Below are positions 23,428 to 34,046 of a stretch of 64,000 bases of DNA, piece after piece. A program made the translations under genes and the position numbers. Numbering within the stretch: position 1 is the first letter of the stretch; every line of letters starts with the position of its first letter. The stretch covers positions 48,716,592 to 48,780,591 of the forward strand of contig NC_090768.1 in assembly GCF_036898095.1 (NCBI RefSeq). The letters run 5' to 3'. The stretch comes from Palaemon carinicauda (lineage: Eukaryota > Arthropoda > Malacostraca > Decapoda > Palaemonidae). The notes beneath the pieces were generated by a model. The model saw nothing but the letters and a program-made list of their open reading frames with translations, was not told where the DNA came from and searched no databases.

Positions 23428-23800
23428 TCATTTTTGGACACTGGGGTTTCTGAAAACTCCAAAAAAAGATGGATCTGAATGAGTTACCATGACTAACAAA
23501 CAAATGTTTTTGTTTCTTGCCACCTGAGGAGGAAGAAGCAGAAAGTGAACGATCACATTTGGCCTTCTTATGCCTTGCATTATATCTTTCCCACTAGGAA
23601 GGCAGCCATTCCCTGCAAAATTCACGAGTAGAGGAAGTGGTACATTGCTTACCTTGACAACTTGGGCAAACGGGATGGGAATCAACCTTGACCTGAGTCA
23701 TGAAGGGGCCAAATGGATGCCCATTAAGACCGATGCAGGTCCTCACACTACCTTTAACAGTACACATGATAACGCTTATAAAGCGAAAAGGCAAAGCACA
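23428..23800 (-). pseudogene. DIRS-like Gag N-terminal domain, one in-frame stop
   Basis: The minus strand reads VKVDSHPVCPSCQGKQC, then REFCREWLPS, an in-frame TAG, and in the same frame WERYNARHKKAKCDRS and a Ser-rich linker (SLSASSSSGG). The spacing C-x2-C-x4-C followed by a later CRE-W resembles the Cys-rich N-terminal segment of DIRS-type Gag proteins. It is the cleanest of the three Gag-like copies, with a single stop and no frameshift across the motif. The rest of the element is not identifiable. Confidence 0.55.
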
Positions 23801-23830
23801 AGCATAAAGGACAGCAGAGAGCGGTCATAA

Positions 23831-24540
23831 ACATGTCTGCCTGCTACAGTGACCAGGTGATGAGTAGAGCTGTGTTGCTGAATCAGCTGCTGTTCTCCAG
23901 TATGGGTGGGATAGATGGTAACCACACAATATTACCAGAATCCCACAAATTCTTCATTCTGGTCATAACTGAATGACTTAGGAGGAACAAGTAGGGAATT
24001 TTAAAGCTTACAATCAAAATACTTCCATATATAAAAAAAAAAAGTGCCTTTAAAAGTGTCTTCTATACATTGATAGATTGATACATAGAAACAAAATCAA
24101 AATGCTTAGACTATATCCAATGTACAACACTTACTATATAATATAATCTTAAAAATGTTATTAAAATAAAAAAAAAAAAGTAGTTAGAGTTTGAAGTAAC
24201 CTCAAAATATTGTTTTAATAGGGGTCGATTTACACCTCTCACGACTAGGGTCTCTTCAAAGATATCACAGATTAGGTTTGAGAGATCATCAATATCCAGT
24301 AAGCCTTTTGACCAGAGATGCCAGCTTTGTTTGCAGAACAACATTAAGAAGACCTCCAGAATATGGAAGTGGGCATCTTAAAAAAATACACAGATGTTGT
24401 AGCCATCTCCTCTCCATTACAGACTAGATTAGGAGATGGTTTTATAATGCAGAACAAAATTATGTAATTCGCTTCCTAGAAAGTCTTTTATTGACATGAA
24501 AGTGATTTGACATGAGTGGCCAGTCTCATACTCACTACTG
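23831..24540. other. Non-coding spacer
   Basis: About 700 bases with short A-runs (24,033-24,043 and 24,167-24,179) and no convincing coding frame or repeat. It separates the DIRS-like block from the family A fragment. Confidence 0.4.
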
Positions 24541-24731
24541 CTAGAGAGTTATGGGGTCTTTTGACTTGCCAGACAGTACTACATTGGATCCTTCTCTCTG
24601 GTTACGGTTCATTTTCCCTTTGCCTACACACACACACACACAGCGAATAGTCGGGCCTATTCTTTACTTATTCTTCTCTGTCCTCATACACTTGACAACA
24701 CTGAGATTACTAAACAATTCTTCTTCACCCA
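24541..24731 (+). repeat. Family A repeat, 5' half only
   Basis: This matches the head of the full copy at 55,667: tagagagttatggggtc, the ccagacagtactaaa-like segment, a ctctgtcctcatacac segment and caattcttcttcaccca. It carries a private (CA)9-type tract at about 24,626-24,643. The copy stops inside ttcttcaccca, and the 184-bp satellite begins with the next base. Confidence 0.75.
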
Positions 24732-27700
24732 AGATATATGAGATTTTCTTGAAAAAAGGCACTATTTTTGGGGTCCGAATCTAGTAAGGGCCGGGGACAG
24801 AGAAAATGTCCCAAAATTTTCGGTGTCAGATTTTGTGTTAGACTGCAGCATAGATTCGTTTTATGAGTATATATGTGGTTATCGCATATTTTCGCTGTCC
24901 GAATAAAATTATAGAAGATATATGAGATTTTCTTGAAAAAAAGGCCCTATTTTTGGGGTCCGAATCTAGTAAGGGCCAGGGTCAGAGAAAATGTCCCAAA
25001 ATTTTCGTTGTCAGATTTTGTGTTAGACTGCAGCATAGATTCGTTTTATGGGTATATATGTGGCCATCACATATTTTTGCTGTCCGACTAAAATTATAGA
25101 AGATATATGAGATTTTCTTGAAAAAAGGCTCTATTTTGGGGGTCCGAATCTAGTAAGGGACGGGGTTAGAGAAAATGTCCCAAAATTTTCGGTGTCTGAT
25201 TTTGTGTTAGACTGCAGCATAGATTCGTTTTATGGGTATATATGTGGTCATCGCATATTTTCGCTGTCTGACTAAAATTATAGAAGATATGTGAGATTTT
25301 CTTGAAAAGAGGCTCTATTCTGGGGGTCCGAATCTAGTAAGGGCCGGGGTCAGAGAAAATGTCCCAAAATTCTTGGTGTCAGATTTTGTGTTAGACTGCA
25401 GCATAGATTCGTATTATGGGTATATATGTGGTCATCGCATATTTTTGCTGTCCGACTAAAATTATAGAAGATATATGAGATTTTCTTGAAAAAAAGCCCT
25501 ATTTTTGGGGTCCGAGTCTAGTAAGGGCCGGGGTCAGAGAAAATGTCCCAAAATTTTCGGTGTCAGATTTTGTGTTCGACTGCAGCATAGATTCGTTTTA
25601 TGGTTATATATGTGGTCATCGCATATTTTCGCTGTCCGACTAAAATTATAGAAGATATATGAGATTTTCTTGAAAAAAAGGCCCTATTTTTGGGGTCCGA
25701 ATCTAGTTAGGGGAGTCAGAGTAAATGTCTCAAAATTTTCGGTGTCAGATTTTGTGTTAGACTGCAGCATAGATTCGTTTTATGGGTATATATGTGGTCA
25801 CCGCATATTTTCACTGTCCGACTAAAATTATAGAAGATATATGAGATTTTCTTGAAAAAAGGCCCTATTTGTGGGGTCCGAATCTAGTAAGGGCCGGGGT
25901 CAGAGAAAATGTCCCAAAATTTTCGGTGTCAGATTTTGTGTTAGACTGCAGCATAGATTCGTTTTAAGGGTATATATGTGGTCATCGCATATTTTCGCTG
26001 TCCGACTAAAATTATAGAAGATATATGAGATTTTCTTGAAAAAAGGCCCTATTTTTTGGGTCCGAATCTAGTAAGGGCCGGGTCAGAGAAAATGTCCCAA
26101 AATTTTTGGTGTCAGATTTTGTGTTAGACTGCAGTATAGATTCGTTTTATGGGTATATATGTGGTCATCGCATATTTTCGCTGTCCGACTAAAATTATAG
26201 AAGATATATGAGATTTTCTTGAAAAAAGGCTCTATTTTGGGGGTCCGAATCTAGTAAGGGCCGGGGTCAGAGAAAATGTCCCAAAATTTTCGGTGTCAGA
26301 TTTTGTGTTAGACTGCAGCATAGATTCGTTTTATGGGTATATATGTGGTCATCGCATATTTTCGCTGTCCGACTAAAATTATAGAAGATATATAAGATTT
26401 TCTTGAAAAACGGCCCTATCTTTAGGGTCCGAATCTAGTAAGGGCCAGGGTCAGAGAAAATGTCTCAAAATTTTCGTTGTCAGATTTTGTGTTAGACTGC
26501 AGTATAGATTCGTTTTATGGGTATATATGTGGTCATCGCATATTTTCGCTGTCCGACTAAAATTATAGAAGATATATGAGATCTTCTTGAAAAACGGCCC
26601 TATTTTTTGGGTCAGAATCTAGTAAGGGCCAGGGTCAGAGAAAATGTCTCAAAATTTTCGTTGTCAGATTTTGTGTTAGACTGCAGCATAGATTCGTTTT
26701 ATGGGTATATATGTGGTCATCGCATATTTTCGCTGTCCGACTGAAATTATAGAAGATATATGAGATGTGCTTGAAAAAAGACCCTATTTTTGGGGTCCGA
26801 TTCTAGTAAGGGCCGGGGTCAGAGAAAATGTCCCAAAATTTTTGGTGTCAGATTTTGTGTTAGACTGCAGCATAGATTCGTTTTATGGGTATATATGTGG
26901 TCATCGCAAATTTTTGCTGTCCGACTAAAATTATAGAAGATATATGAGATCTTCTTGAAAAACGGCCCTATTTTTTGGGTCAGAATCTAGTAAGGGCCGG
27001 GGTTAGAGAAAATGTCCCAAAATTTTCGGTGTCGGATTTTGTGTTAGACTGCAGCATAGATTTGTTTTATGGGTATATATGTGGTCATCGCATATTTTCG
27101 CTGTCCGACTAAAATTATAGAAGATACATGAGATTTTCTTGAAAAAAGGCTCTATTTTGGGGGTCCGAATCTATTAAGGGCCGGGGTCAGAGAAAATGTC
27201 CCAAAATTTTCGGTGTCAAATTTTGTGTTAGACTGCAGCATAGATTCGTTTTATGGGTATATATGTTGTCATCGCATATTTTCAATGTCCGACTAAATTT
27301 ATAGAAGATATATGAGATTTTCTTGAAAAAGGCCCTATTTTTGGGGTCCAAATCTAGTAAGGGCCGGGGTCAGAGAAAATGTCCCAAAATTTTCGGTGTC
27401 AGATTTTGTGTTAGACTACAGCATAGATTCGTTTTATGAGTATATATGTGGTTATCGCATATTTTCGCTGTCCGACTAAAATTATAGAAGATATATGAGA
27501 TTTTCTTGAAAAAAAGGCCCTATTTTTGGGGTCCGAATCTAGTAAGGGTCGGGGTCAGAGAAAATGTCTCAAAATTTTCGTTGTCAGATTTTGTGTTAGA
27601 CTGCAGCATAGATTCGTTTTATGGGTATATATATGGTCATCACATATTTTCGCTGTCCGACTAAAATTATAGAAGATATATGAGATTTTCTTGAAAATAG

Positions 27701-29018
27701 GCTCTATTTTGGGGGTCCGAATCTAGTAAGGGCCGGGGTTAGAGAAAATGTCCCAAAATTTTCGGTGTCAGATTTTGTGTTAGACTGCAGCATAGATTCG
27801 TTTTATGGGTATATATGTGGTCATCGCATATTTTCGCTGTCCGACTAAAATTATAGAAGATATATGAGATTTTCTTGAAAAAAGGCTCTATTTTGGGGGC
27901 CCGAATCTAGTAAGGGTCGGGGTCAGAGAAAATGTCCCAAAATTTTCGGTGTCAGATTTTGTGTTAGACTGCAGCATAGATTCGTTTTATGGGTATATAT
28001 GTGGTCATCGCATATTTTCGCTGTCCGACTAAAATTATAGAAGATATATGAGATTTTCTTGAAAAAAAGGCCCTATTTTTGGGGGTCCGAATCTAGTAAG
28101 GGCCGGGGTCAGAGAAAATGTCCCAAAATTTTCGGTGTCAGATTTTGTGTTAGACTGCGACATAGATTCGTTTTATGGGTATATATGTGGTCATCGCATA
28201 TTTTCGCTGTCCGACTAAAATTATAGAAGATATATGAGATTTTCTTGAAAAAAGGCCCTATTTTTGGGGTCCGAATCTAGTAAGGGCCGGGGTCAGAGAA
28301 AATGTCCCAAAATTTTCGGTGTCAGATTTTGTGTTAGACTGCAGCATAGATTCGTTTCATGGGTATATATGTGGTCATCGCATATTTTCGCTGTCCGACT
28401 AAAATTATAGAAGATATATGAGATTTTCTTGAAAAAAGGCCCTATTTTTGGGATCCGAATCTAGTAAGGGCCGGGGTCAGAGAAAATGTCCCAAAATTTT
28501 CGGTGTCAGATTTTGTGTTAGACTGCAGCATAGATTCGTTTTATGGGTATATATGTGGTCATCGCATATTTTCGCTGTCCGACTAAAATTATAGAAGATA
28601 TATGAGATTTTCTTGAAAAAAGGCCCTATTTGTGGGGTCCGAATCTAGTATGGGCCTGGGTCAGAGAAAATGTCCCAAAATTTTCGGTGTCAGATTCTGT
28701 GTTAGACTGCAGCATAGATTTGTTTTATGGGTATATATGTGGTCATCGCATATTTTCGCTGTCCGACTAAAATTATAGAAGATATATGAGATTTTCTTGA
28801 AAAAAAGGCCCTATTTTTGGGGGTCCGAATCTAGTAAGGGCCGGGGTCAGAGAAAATGTCCCAAAATTTTTGGTGTCAGATCCTGTGTTAGACTGCAGCA
28901 TAGATTTGTTTTATGGGTATATATGTGGTCATCGCATATTTTCGCTGTCCGACTAAAATTATAGAAGATATATGAGATTTTCTTGATAAAAGGCCCTATT
29001 TTTGGGGTCCGAATCTAG
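24732..29018. repeat. 184-bp satellite array, about 23 units
   Basis: A unit of 184-185 bp repeats head to tail. It carries the landmarks tccgaatctagtaagggcc, agagaaaatgtcccaaaatt, gtgttagactgcagcataga and gacttaaaatta-like gactaaaattatagaagata. Successive ctagtaaggg landmarks fall at 24,781, 24,966, 25,150 and 25,334, giving spacings of 185, 184 and 184. Units look 90-97 percent alike by eye, with only small indels in the A- and G-runs. No unit holds an open frame of note. The length is close to one nucleosome repeat, as is common for heterochromatic satellites. Both borders are abrupt: family A on the left, the 45-bp minisatellite on the right. Confidence 0.95.
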
Positions 29019-29262
29019 TAGTCTGAAAAACCTTCAGAATGTGTTAGAGATACTTTGGCAGGTGAGTCTGGAGAACCTTCAGAATGTGCTAAAGATACTG
29101 CGGCAGGAGAATCTGAAGAATCTTCGGAATGTGCTTGAGATACTGGGGCAGGTGAGTCTGGAGAATCTTCCGAATGTGTTGGAGATACTGGGGCAAGTGA
29201 GTCTGGAGACCCTTCAGAATGTGCTGGAGATACTGGGAGAGATGAGTCTAATAAACCCTCAG
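29019..29262. repeat. 45-bp minisatellite, segment 1
   Basis: The unit is about 45 bp with landmarks gagatactggggcaggtgag, tctggagaaccttcagaatg and tgct. Five to six units lie here between the satellite and a LINE. Forty-five is a multiple of three, so all stop-free frames stay open with a 15-residue period on both strands. I treat the frames as by-products. Confidence 0.85.
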
Positions 29263-29264
29263 AA

Positions 29265-29296
<32 letters not shown>

Positions 29297-29518
29297 CAAG
29301 CTACAACCCTAGTTGGAAAAGCAAGATGCTATAAGCCCAGGGGCTCCAACAGGGAAAAATAGCCCAGTAAGGAAAGGAAATAAGGAAATAAATAAATGAA
29401 GAGAACAAATTAACAATAAATCATTCTGAAATAAGTAACAACGTCAAAACAGACATGTCATATATAAACTATTAACAACATCAAAAACAAATATGTCATA
29501 AATAAACTATAAAAAGAC
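29263..29518 (-). mobile_element. LINE 3'UTR and (AAT)n tail
   Basis: On the minus strand this is the 3' end of the LINE whose coding part is 29,519-31,560. It runs through A/T-rich UTR into the segment agcccctgggcttatagcat and tccaactagggttgtagctt, ending in (AAT)n at about 29,264-29,290. The last 100 bases or so are shared with family A. Confidence 0.8.
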
Positions 29519-30598
29519 TCATGTCCGCCTGGTCAACAAAAAAGCATTTGCTCCAACTTTGAACTTTTGAAGTTCTACTGATTCAACCACCCGATTAGGA
29601 AGATCATTCCACAACTTGGTAACAGCTGGAATAAAACTTCTAGAGTACTGCGTAGTATTGAGCCTTGTGATGGAGAAGGCCTGGCTATTAGAATTAACTG
29701 CCTGCCTAGTATTACGAACAGGATAGAATTGTCCTGGGAGATCTGAATGTAAAAGATGGTCAGAGTTATGAAAAATCTTATGCAACATGCATAATGAACT
29801 AATTGAACGACGGTGCCAGAGATTAATATCTAGATCAGGAATAAGAAATTTAATAGACCGTAAGTTTCTGTCCAACAAATTAAGATGAGAATCAGCAGCT
29901 GAAGACCAGACAGGAGAACAATACTCAAAACAAGGTAGAATGAAAGAATTAAAACACTTCTTCAGAATAGATTGATCACCGAAAATCTTGAAAGACTTTC
30001 TCAATAAGCCTATTTTTTGTGCAATTGAAGAAGACACAGACCTTATATGTTTCTCAAAAGTAAATTTACTGTCGAGAATCACACCTAAAATTTTGAAAGA
30101 GTCATACATATTTAAAGAATCATTATCAATACTGAGATCCGGATGTTGAGGAGCCACCGTCCTTGACCTACTTACAATCATACTTTGAGTTTTGTTAGGA
30201 TTCAACTTCATACCCCATAATTTGCACCATGCACTAATTCTAGCTAAATCTCTATTAAGGGATTCACCAACCCTAGATCTACATTCAGGGGATGGAATTG
30301 ATGCAAAGAGAGTAGCATCATCTGCATATGCAACAAGCTTGTTTTCTAGGCCAAACCACATGTCATGTGTATATAGTATGAAAAGTAATGGGCCAAGAAC
30401 ACTACCCTGCGGAACACCGGATATCACATTCCTATAATCACTATGGTGCCCATCAACAACAACTCTTTGAGATCTATTTCTTAAAAAATCAATAATAATG
30501 CTAAGAAACGACCCACCCACTCCCAACTGTTTCAGTTTGAAAACAAGGGCCTCGTGATTAACACGGTCAAAGGCAGCACTAAAATCAAGGCCAATCAT
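29519..30598 (-). pseudogene. CR1/Jockey-like LINE reverse transcriptase, C-terminal part
   Basis: This 359-codon frame begins MIGLDFSAAFDRVN, which contains RT motif A (the catalytic Asp in LDFSAAFD). Motif B follows at residues 60-75 (GVPQGSVLGPLLFILY) and the catalytic box YADD at 91-94. Then come the thumb and the C-terminal region (PVWSSA near 230, KLWNDLPNRVVESV near 335), ending at TAG/TGA before the UTR. Non-LTR RTs copy their RNA at a nicked target, and all catalytic residues are present. The frame is separated from its N-terminal half (30,595-31,560) by one frameshift near 30,670, and there is no endonuclease domain. The element is therefore a 5'-truncated, inactive copy. Its C-terminus matches positions 1-130 and its middle matches 49,876-50,110. 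It sits inside the 45-bp minisatellite. Confidence 0.9.
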
Positions 30599-31560
30599 AC
30601 GAACTTCCCGACCACAATCAAGGGATTTCTGTACAGCATTGGAAATTGTAAGAAGGGCATCACATGCTCCAAGGCCTTAAGAAAACCAAATTGCAAACTA
30701 GGGAGTAGATGATTACCTTCAGCAAACCTATTAAGACGTTTTGCCAGAAGACGTTCAAAAACTTTAGATAATATGGGAGTTATGGAAATTGGGCGGTAAT
30801 CAGTGGGACTTGAGCTACCACAAACACATTTACATAGAGGAGTAACATTACCAATTCTCCAACAAGTGCTAAAAGCTCCTCTTCTTGCTAACTTGCGCAA
30901 AATAACAGATAACTTTGGAGCTAAGAAATCTGCTGTCTTTATAAAAAACAAAGGAAAAATACCATTTGGGTCTACACCTCCATAAGCATCAAGGTCCATC
31001 AACAGAGCTTTAATCTCACGAGATCGAAAAGCTAAACTAGTTAGTTTAGCCTCAGGAAAACAGGAATGAGGAAGTTCAAGTTTTTCATTACTCTGTTTAC
31101 TGTCAAAAACATCAGCCAAAAGGGTTGCCTTTTCCTTTGGACAGTGAGTGACTGAGCCATCTGGTTTAAGTAAAGGAGGAACTGTTGCATCTACACCAAA
31201 GAGTGCAGATTTAAGGGTAGACCACCATTTATGTTCCTGAGTTGTACCAGAAAGTGTTTCTTTTATGGTTAAATTGTACTCCTTTTCAGTTGAGGCATAA
31301 ACTCTCTGAGCAAAAGCTCGAAGCTGAGTATAGTTGTTCCAGGTCAAATCTGATCTGTTACCCTTCCAAAGATGATAGGCCTCCTGTTTCTCCAAATAAG
31401 CACGTCTACAATCATCATTGAACCACGGTTTGTCCTTCACTCGGTACCTTAGCACACGAGAAGGGATACGCCTATCAATTATGTTGACTAGATTCTCATT
31501 CAAAGAGACAACAGGATCTACACTATTATATAATTGTGACCAATTCAAGCACAAAAGATC
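30595..31560 (-). pseudogene. Same LINE, N-terminal RT part, 5' truncated
   Basis: The frame of about 320 codons covers the region upstream of the RT core: a linker with KPWFNDDCRRAY (typical after the endonuclease), [15 protein letters not shown], then RT blocks CWRIGNVTPLCK and DYRPISITPILSKVFERLL, and LQFGF. After LQFGF the correct frame (GLGACDALLTISNA, then EVRMIGLDFSAAFD) continues in another phase, so one indel near 30,670 splits the ORF. The 5' end is cut at about 31,560, where 45-bp repeat sequence resumes. The apparent Met start is incidental, because coding sequence continues to the break. Confidence 0.88.
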
Positions 31561-31960
31561 GTGCTGGAGTTACTGGGCAGGTGAGTCTGAAGAACCTCCA
31601 GAATGTGCTGGAGATACTGGGACATGTGAGTCTGGAGAACCTTCTGAATGTGCTGGAGATACTGGGACATGCGAGTCTGAAGAACTTTCAGAATGAGCTT
31701 GAGATACTGGGGTAGGTGAATCTGGAGTAACTTCAGAATGTGTTGGAGATACTAGGGCACGAGAGTCTGGAGAACCTTCAGAATGTGCTAGAGATACTTT
31801 GGCAGGAGAGCGGCGAACCTTCAGAATGTGGTGGAGATACTGGGGCAGGTGAGTCTGGAGAACCTTCAGAAAGTGCTGGAGAGAGTGGGGCAGGTGAGTG
31901 GAGGACCTTCAGAATGTGCTGGAGATACTGGGGCAGGTGATTCTGAAGAACCTCCAGAAT
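31561..31960. repeat. 45-bp minisatellite, segment 2
   Basis: About nine units of the same 45-bp repeat lie between the two LINEs. The segment resumes at gtgctggag, exactly the phase left at 29,262-29,265, so the first LINE inserted without visible target duplication or loss. It ends at cagaat (31,955-31,960), where the second LINE begins. Confidence 0.85.
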
Positions 31961-34046
31961 GGGTTTGCCTTATTTTGCCTTATTTTTTGTTTGGGTTCCC
32001 CCAGGTCCCTCAGTGTGAGGCACCTCGTATATCCACCAGAGAGTTGCTAATACATCTTCCGGTGTATTTTGCATCTTCCAGTCTTGGATGGTCTGGGATG
32101 CATCTTAGGTATTTATCGAGCTGATTTTTAAACGCATCTACGCTCACTCCTGATATGTTTCTTAGATGAGCTGGCAGCACATTAAATAGTCGCTGCATTA
32201 TCGATGCTGGTGCGTAGTGGATTAATGTCCTGTGCGCCTTTCTCAGTTTACCTGGAATGCTTTTTGGTACTATTAATCTACCTCGGCTTGCTCTTTCTGA
32301 TACTTTAAGCTCCATGATGTTTTCAGCAATTCCTTCTATTTGCTTCCATGCTTGTATTATCATGTAGCGTTCTCTTCTCCTTTCTAGACTGTATAGTTTT
32401 AAAAATTGCAGTCTTTCCCAGTAATCAAGGTCCTTAACTTCTTCTATTCTAGCAGTATAGGACCTTTGTACACTCTCTATTTGTGCAATATCCTTTTGGT
32501 AGTGTGGGTACCATATCACATTGCAGTACTCGAGTGTACTACGCACATAAGTTTTGTAAAGCATAATCATGTGTTCAGCTTTTCTTGTTTTAAAGTGTCT
32601 GAATAACATTCCCATTTTTGCTTTACATTTAGCCAACAGTGTTGCTATTTGGTCGTTGCATAACATATTCCTATTTAAAATTACACCAAGGTCTTTAATT
32701 GCTTCCTTGTTTGTGATTGTCTCATTATTAGGTCCCTTGTATGCATACACCATTCCTTCTCTGTTTCCATAATTTATTGATTCGAATTTACCGGAGTTAA
32801 ATACCATCCTATTTATCTCCGCCCATTCATATATTTTGTTTAGATATCTTTGTAGTGAGTTCCTATCTTCATCACAAGTAATTTCTCTACTTATTCTTGT
32901 GTCATCGGCGAAACTTCTCACTACGGAGTTTTCAACATCACAGTCTATGTCTGAGATCATAATAACAAATAGCAGTGCAGCTAATACCGTACCTTGGGGC
33001 ACACCAGATATTACCTGGGCTTCATCTGATTTCTCGTCATTTGCAACCACTATCTGTTTTCTGTTTTGCAGGAATTCTTTTACCCATTTTCCTATCTTTC
33101 CCACAATATTATGCTTTCTCATTTTTTTCTCCAATATGTTATGGTCTACCTTGTCAAAGGCTTTTGCAAAATCTAGATAGATCACATCTGTGTCTTTTTC
33201 ATTTATCATATTATTGTATATGTTTTCATAGTGAGCTATCAGTTGGGTCTGTGTACTTTTTCCAGGTACGAAACCGTGTTGACCCATATTAAACAAATTA
33301 TTTTTGACCAAATGGTTCATTATTTTCTTTTTTATTACCCTCTCATACACTTTCATAATATGTGATGTTAGACTAACAGGTCTATAATTGCTTGCCTCTA
33401 GTCTTGATCCACTTTTGAAGATAGGGGTTATATAAGCTAATTTATGTTTAACATATATCTCGCTCATATCTATACTCTGTCTTAGCAGTATTGCAAGTGG
33501 CTTCGCGATAGTGTTTGCAGTTTTTTTTAACAAAATCGCTGGAACTCCATCTGGTCCGGCTGCCGATCCATTTTTAATTTCGTTTATAGCCGTGACAATA
33601 TCTGCTTCATTAATATCTATATCCGTTAGATATTCAACATTTTCTTCTCTCATTTCTGTTTCATTATTCTCATTCGCAATTCTTGGCGTGAACTCACTCT
33701 TATATTTTTCTGCTAAAATGTTGCATATTTCCTTTTTTTCATTCGTTAGCCGTCCTTCAATTCTTAGAGGGCCTATTTCTATTCTCCTTTTATTCATCTT
33801 TTTTGCATAGGAGTAAAGTACTTTGGGGTTTCTTTTTATATTTTGAAGTGTCCTTTCTTCTAAGTCCCTTTTTTCATTTTCTTTCGACTGCATAATCTTT
33901 TGTTCTGCATTTTCTATCTTACATTTTATTTCCCTCATTTTCCACACATTTTTTTATTTGCAAGATTTTTCTTCCACTTTTTAATTTTTTGAAATAAGAT
34001 CCTTCTGTCTCTTGGTATGCACGTCTTTTGTTTATTCTTTTTTGTC
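31961..34046 (-). mobile_element. Second LINE, 5' truncated, with intact RT frame
   Basis: The element runs on the minus strand. Its 3' terminus carries a short tail built from aataaggcaaa-type repeats (31,961-31,990), unlike the AAT tail of the other LINE. Its 5' end stops at about 34,046 where 45-bp repeats resume. Coding sequence extends 5' of the main frame to about 34,033 (KNKQKTCIPRDRRIL, then FQKIKKWKKNL) across a one-base indel in an A-run near 33,950. There is no endonuclease domain. Confidence 0.85.
32010..33947 (-). CDS. LINE reverse transcriptase, uninterrupted 645-codon frame
   Basis: This is the longest protein-like frame in the window. The N-terminal 110 residues are charged linker. 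Residues 125-200 carry the RT approach blocks (NGSAAGPDGVPAILLK, then NYRPVSLTSHIMKVYERVI). Motif A lies near 256-266 (IYLDFAKAFDKVD), motif B near 314-326 (GVPQGTVLAALLF) and the catalytic box FADD at 346-349. FADD in place of YADD is a known variant in non-LTR RTs. The rest is thumb and a C-terminal domain ending ISNSLVDIRGASH. Overall it resembles CR1/Jockey-superfamily RTs that copy LINE RNA at the target site. The Met chosen here is only the first in frame: coding sequence continues 5' through a one-base shift. The absence of stops over 645 codons suggests recent insertion, although the missing endonuclease makes it non-autonomous. Confidence 0.88.
   Translation of the reverse strand: MWKMREIKCKIENAEQKIMQSKENEKRDLEERTLQNIKRNPKVLYSYAKKMNKRRIEIGPLRIEGRLTNEKKEICNILAEKYKSEFTPRIANENNETEMREENVEYLTDIDINEADIVTAINEIKNGSAAGPDGVPAILLKKTANTIAKPLAILLRQSIDMSEIYVKHKLAYITPIFKSGSRLEASNYRPVSLTSHIMKVYERVIKKKIMNHLVKNNLFNMGQHGFVPGKSTQTQLIAHYENIYNNMINEKDTDVIYLDFAKAFDKVDHNILEKKMRKHNIVGKIGKWVKEFLQNRKQIVVANDEKSDEAQVISGVPQGTVLAALLFVIMISDIDCDVENSVVRSFADDTRISREITCDEDRNSLQRYLNKIYEWAEINRMVFNSGKFESINYGNREGMVYAYKGPNNETITNKEAIKDLGVILNRNMLCNDQIATLLAKCKAKMGMLFRHFKTRKAEHMIMLYKTYVRSTLEYCNVIWYPHYQKDIAQIESVQRSYTARIEEVKDLDYWERLQFLKLYSLERRRERYMIIQAWKQIEGIAENIMELKVSERASRGRLIVPKSIPGKLRKAHRTLIHYAPASIMQRLFNVLPAHLRNISGVSVDAFKNQLDKYLRCIPDHPRLEDAKYTGRCISNSLVDIRGASH

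Noticed and set aside
15822..23800. Endogenous DNA virus block
   Set aside because: GC-richer than its surroundings, but the readable motifs are DIRS-like Gag and RT/RNase H, not viral structural genes.
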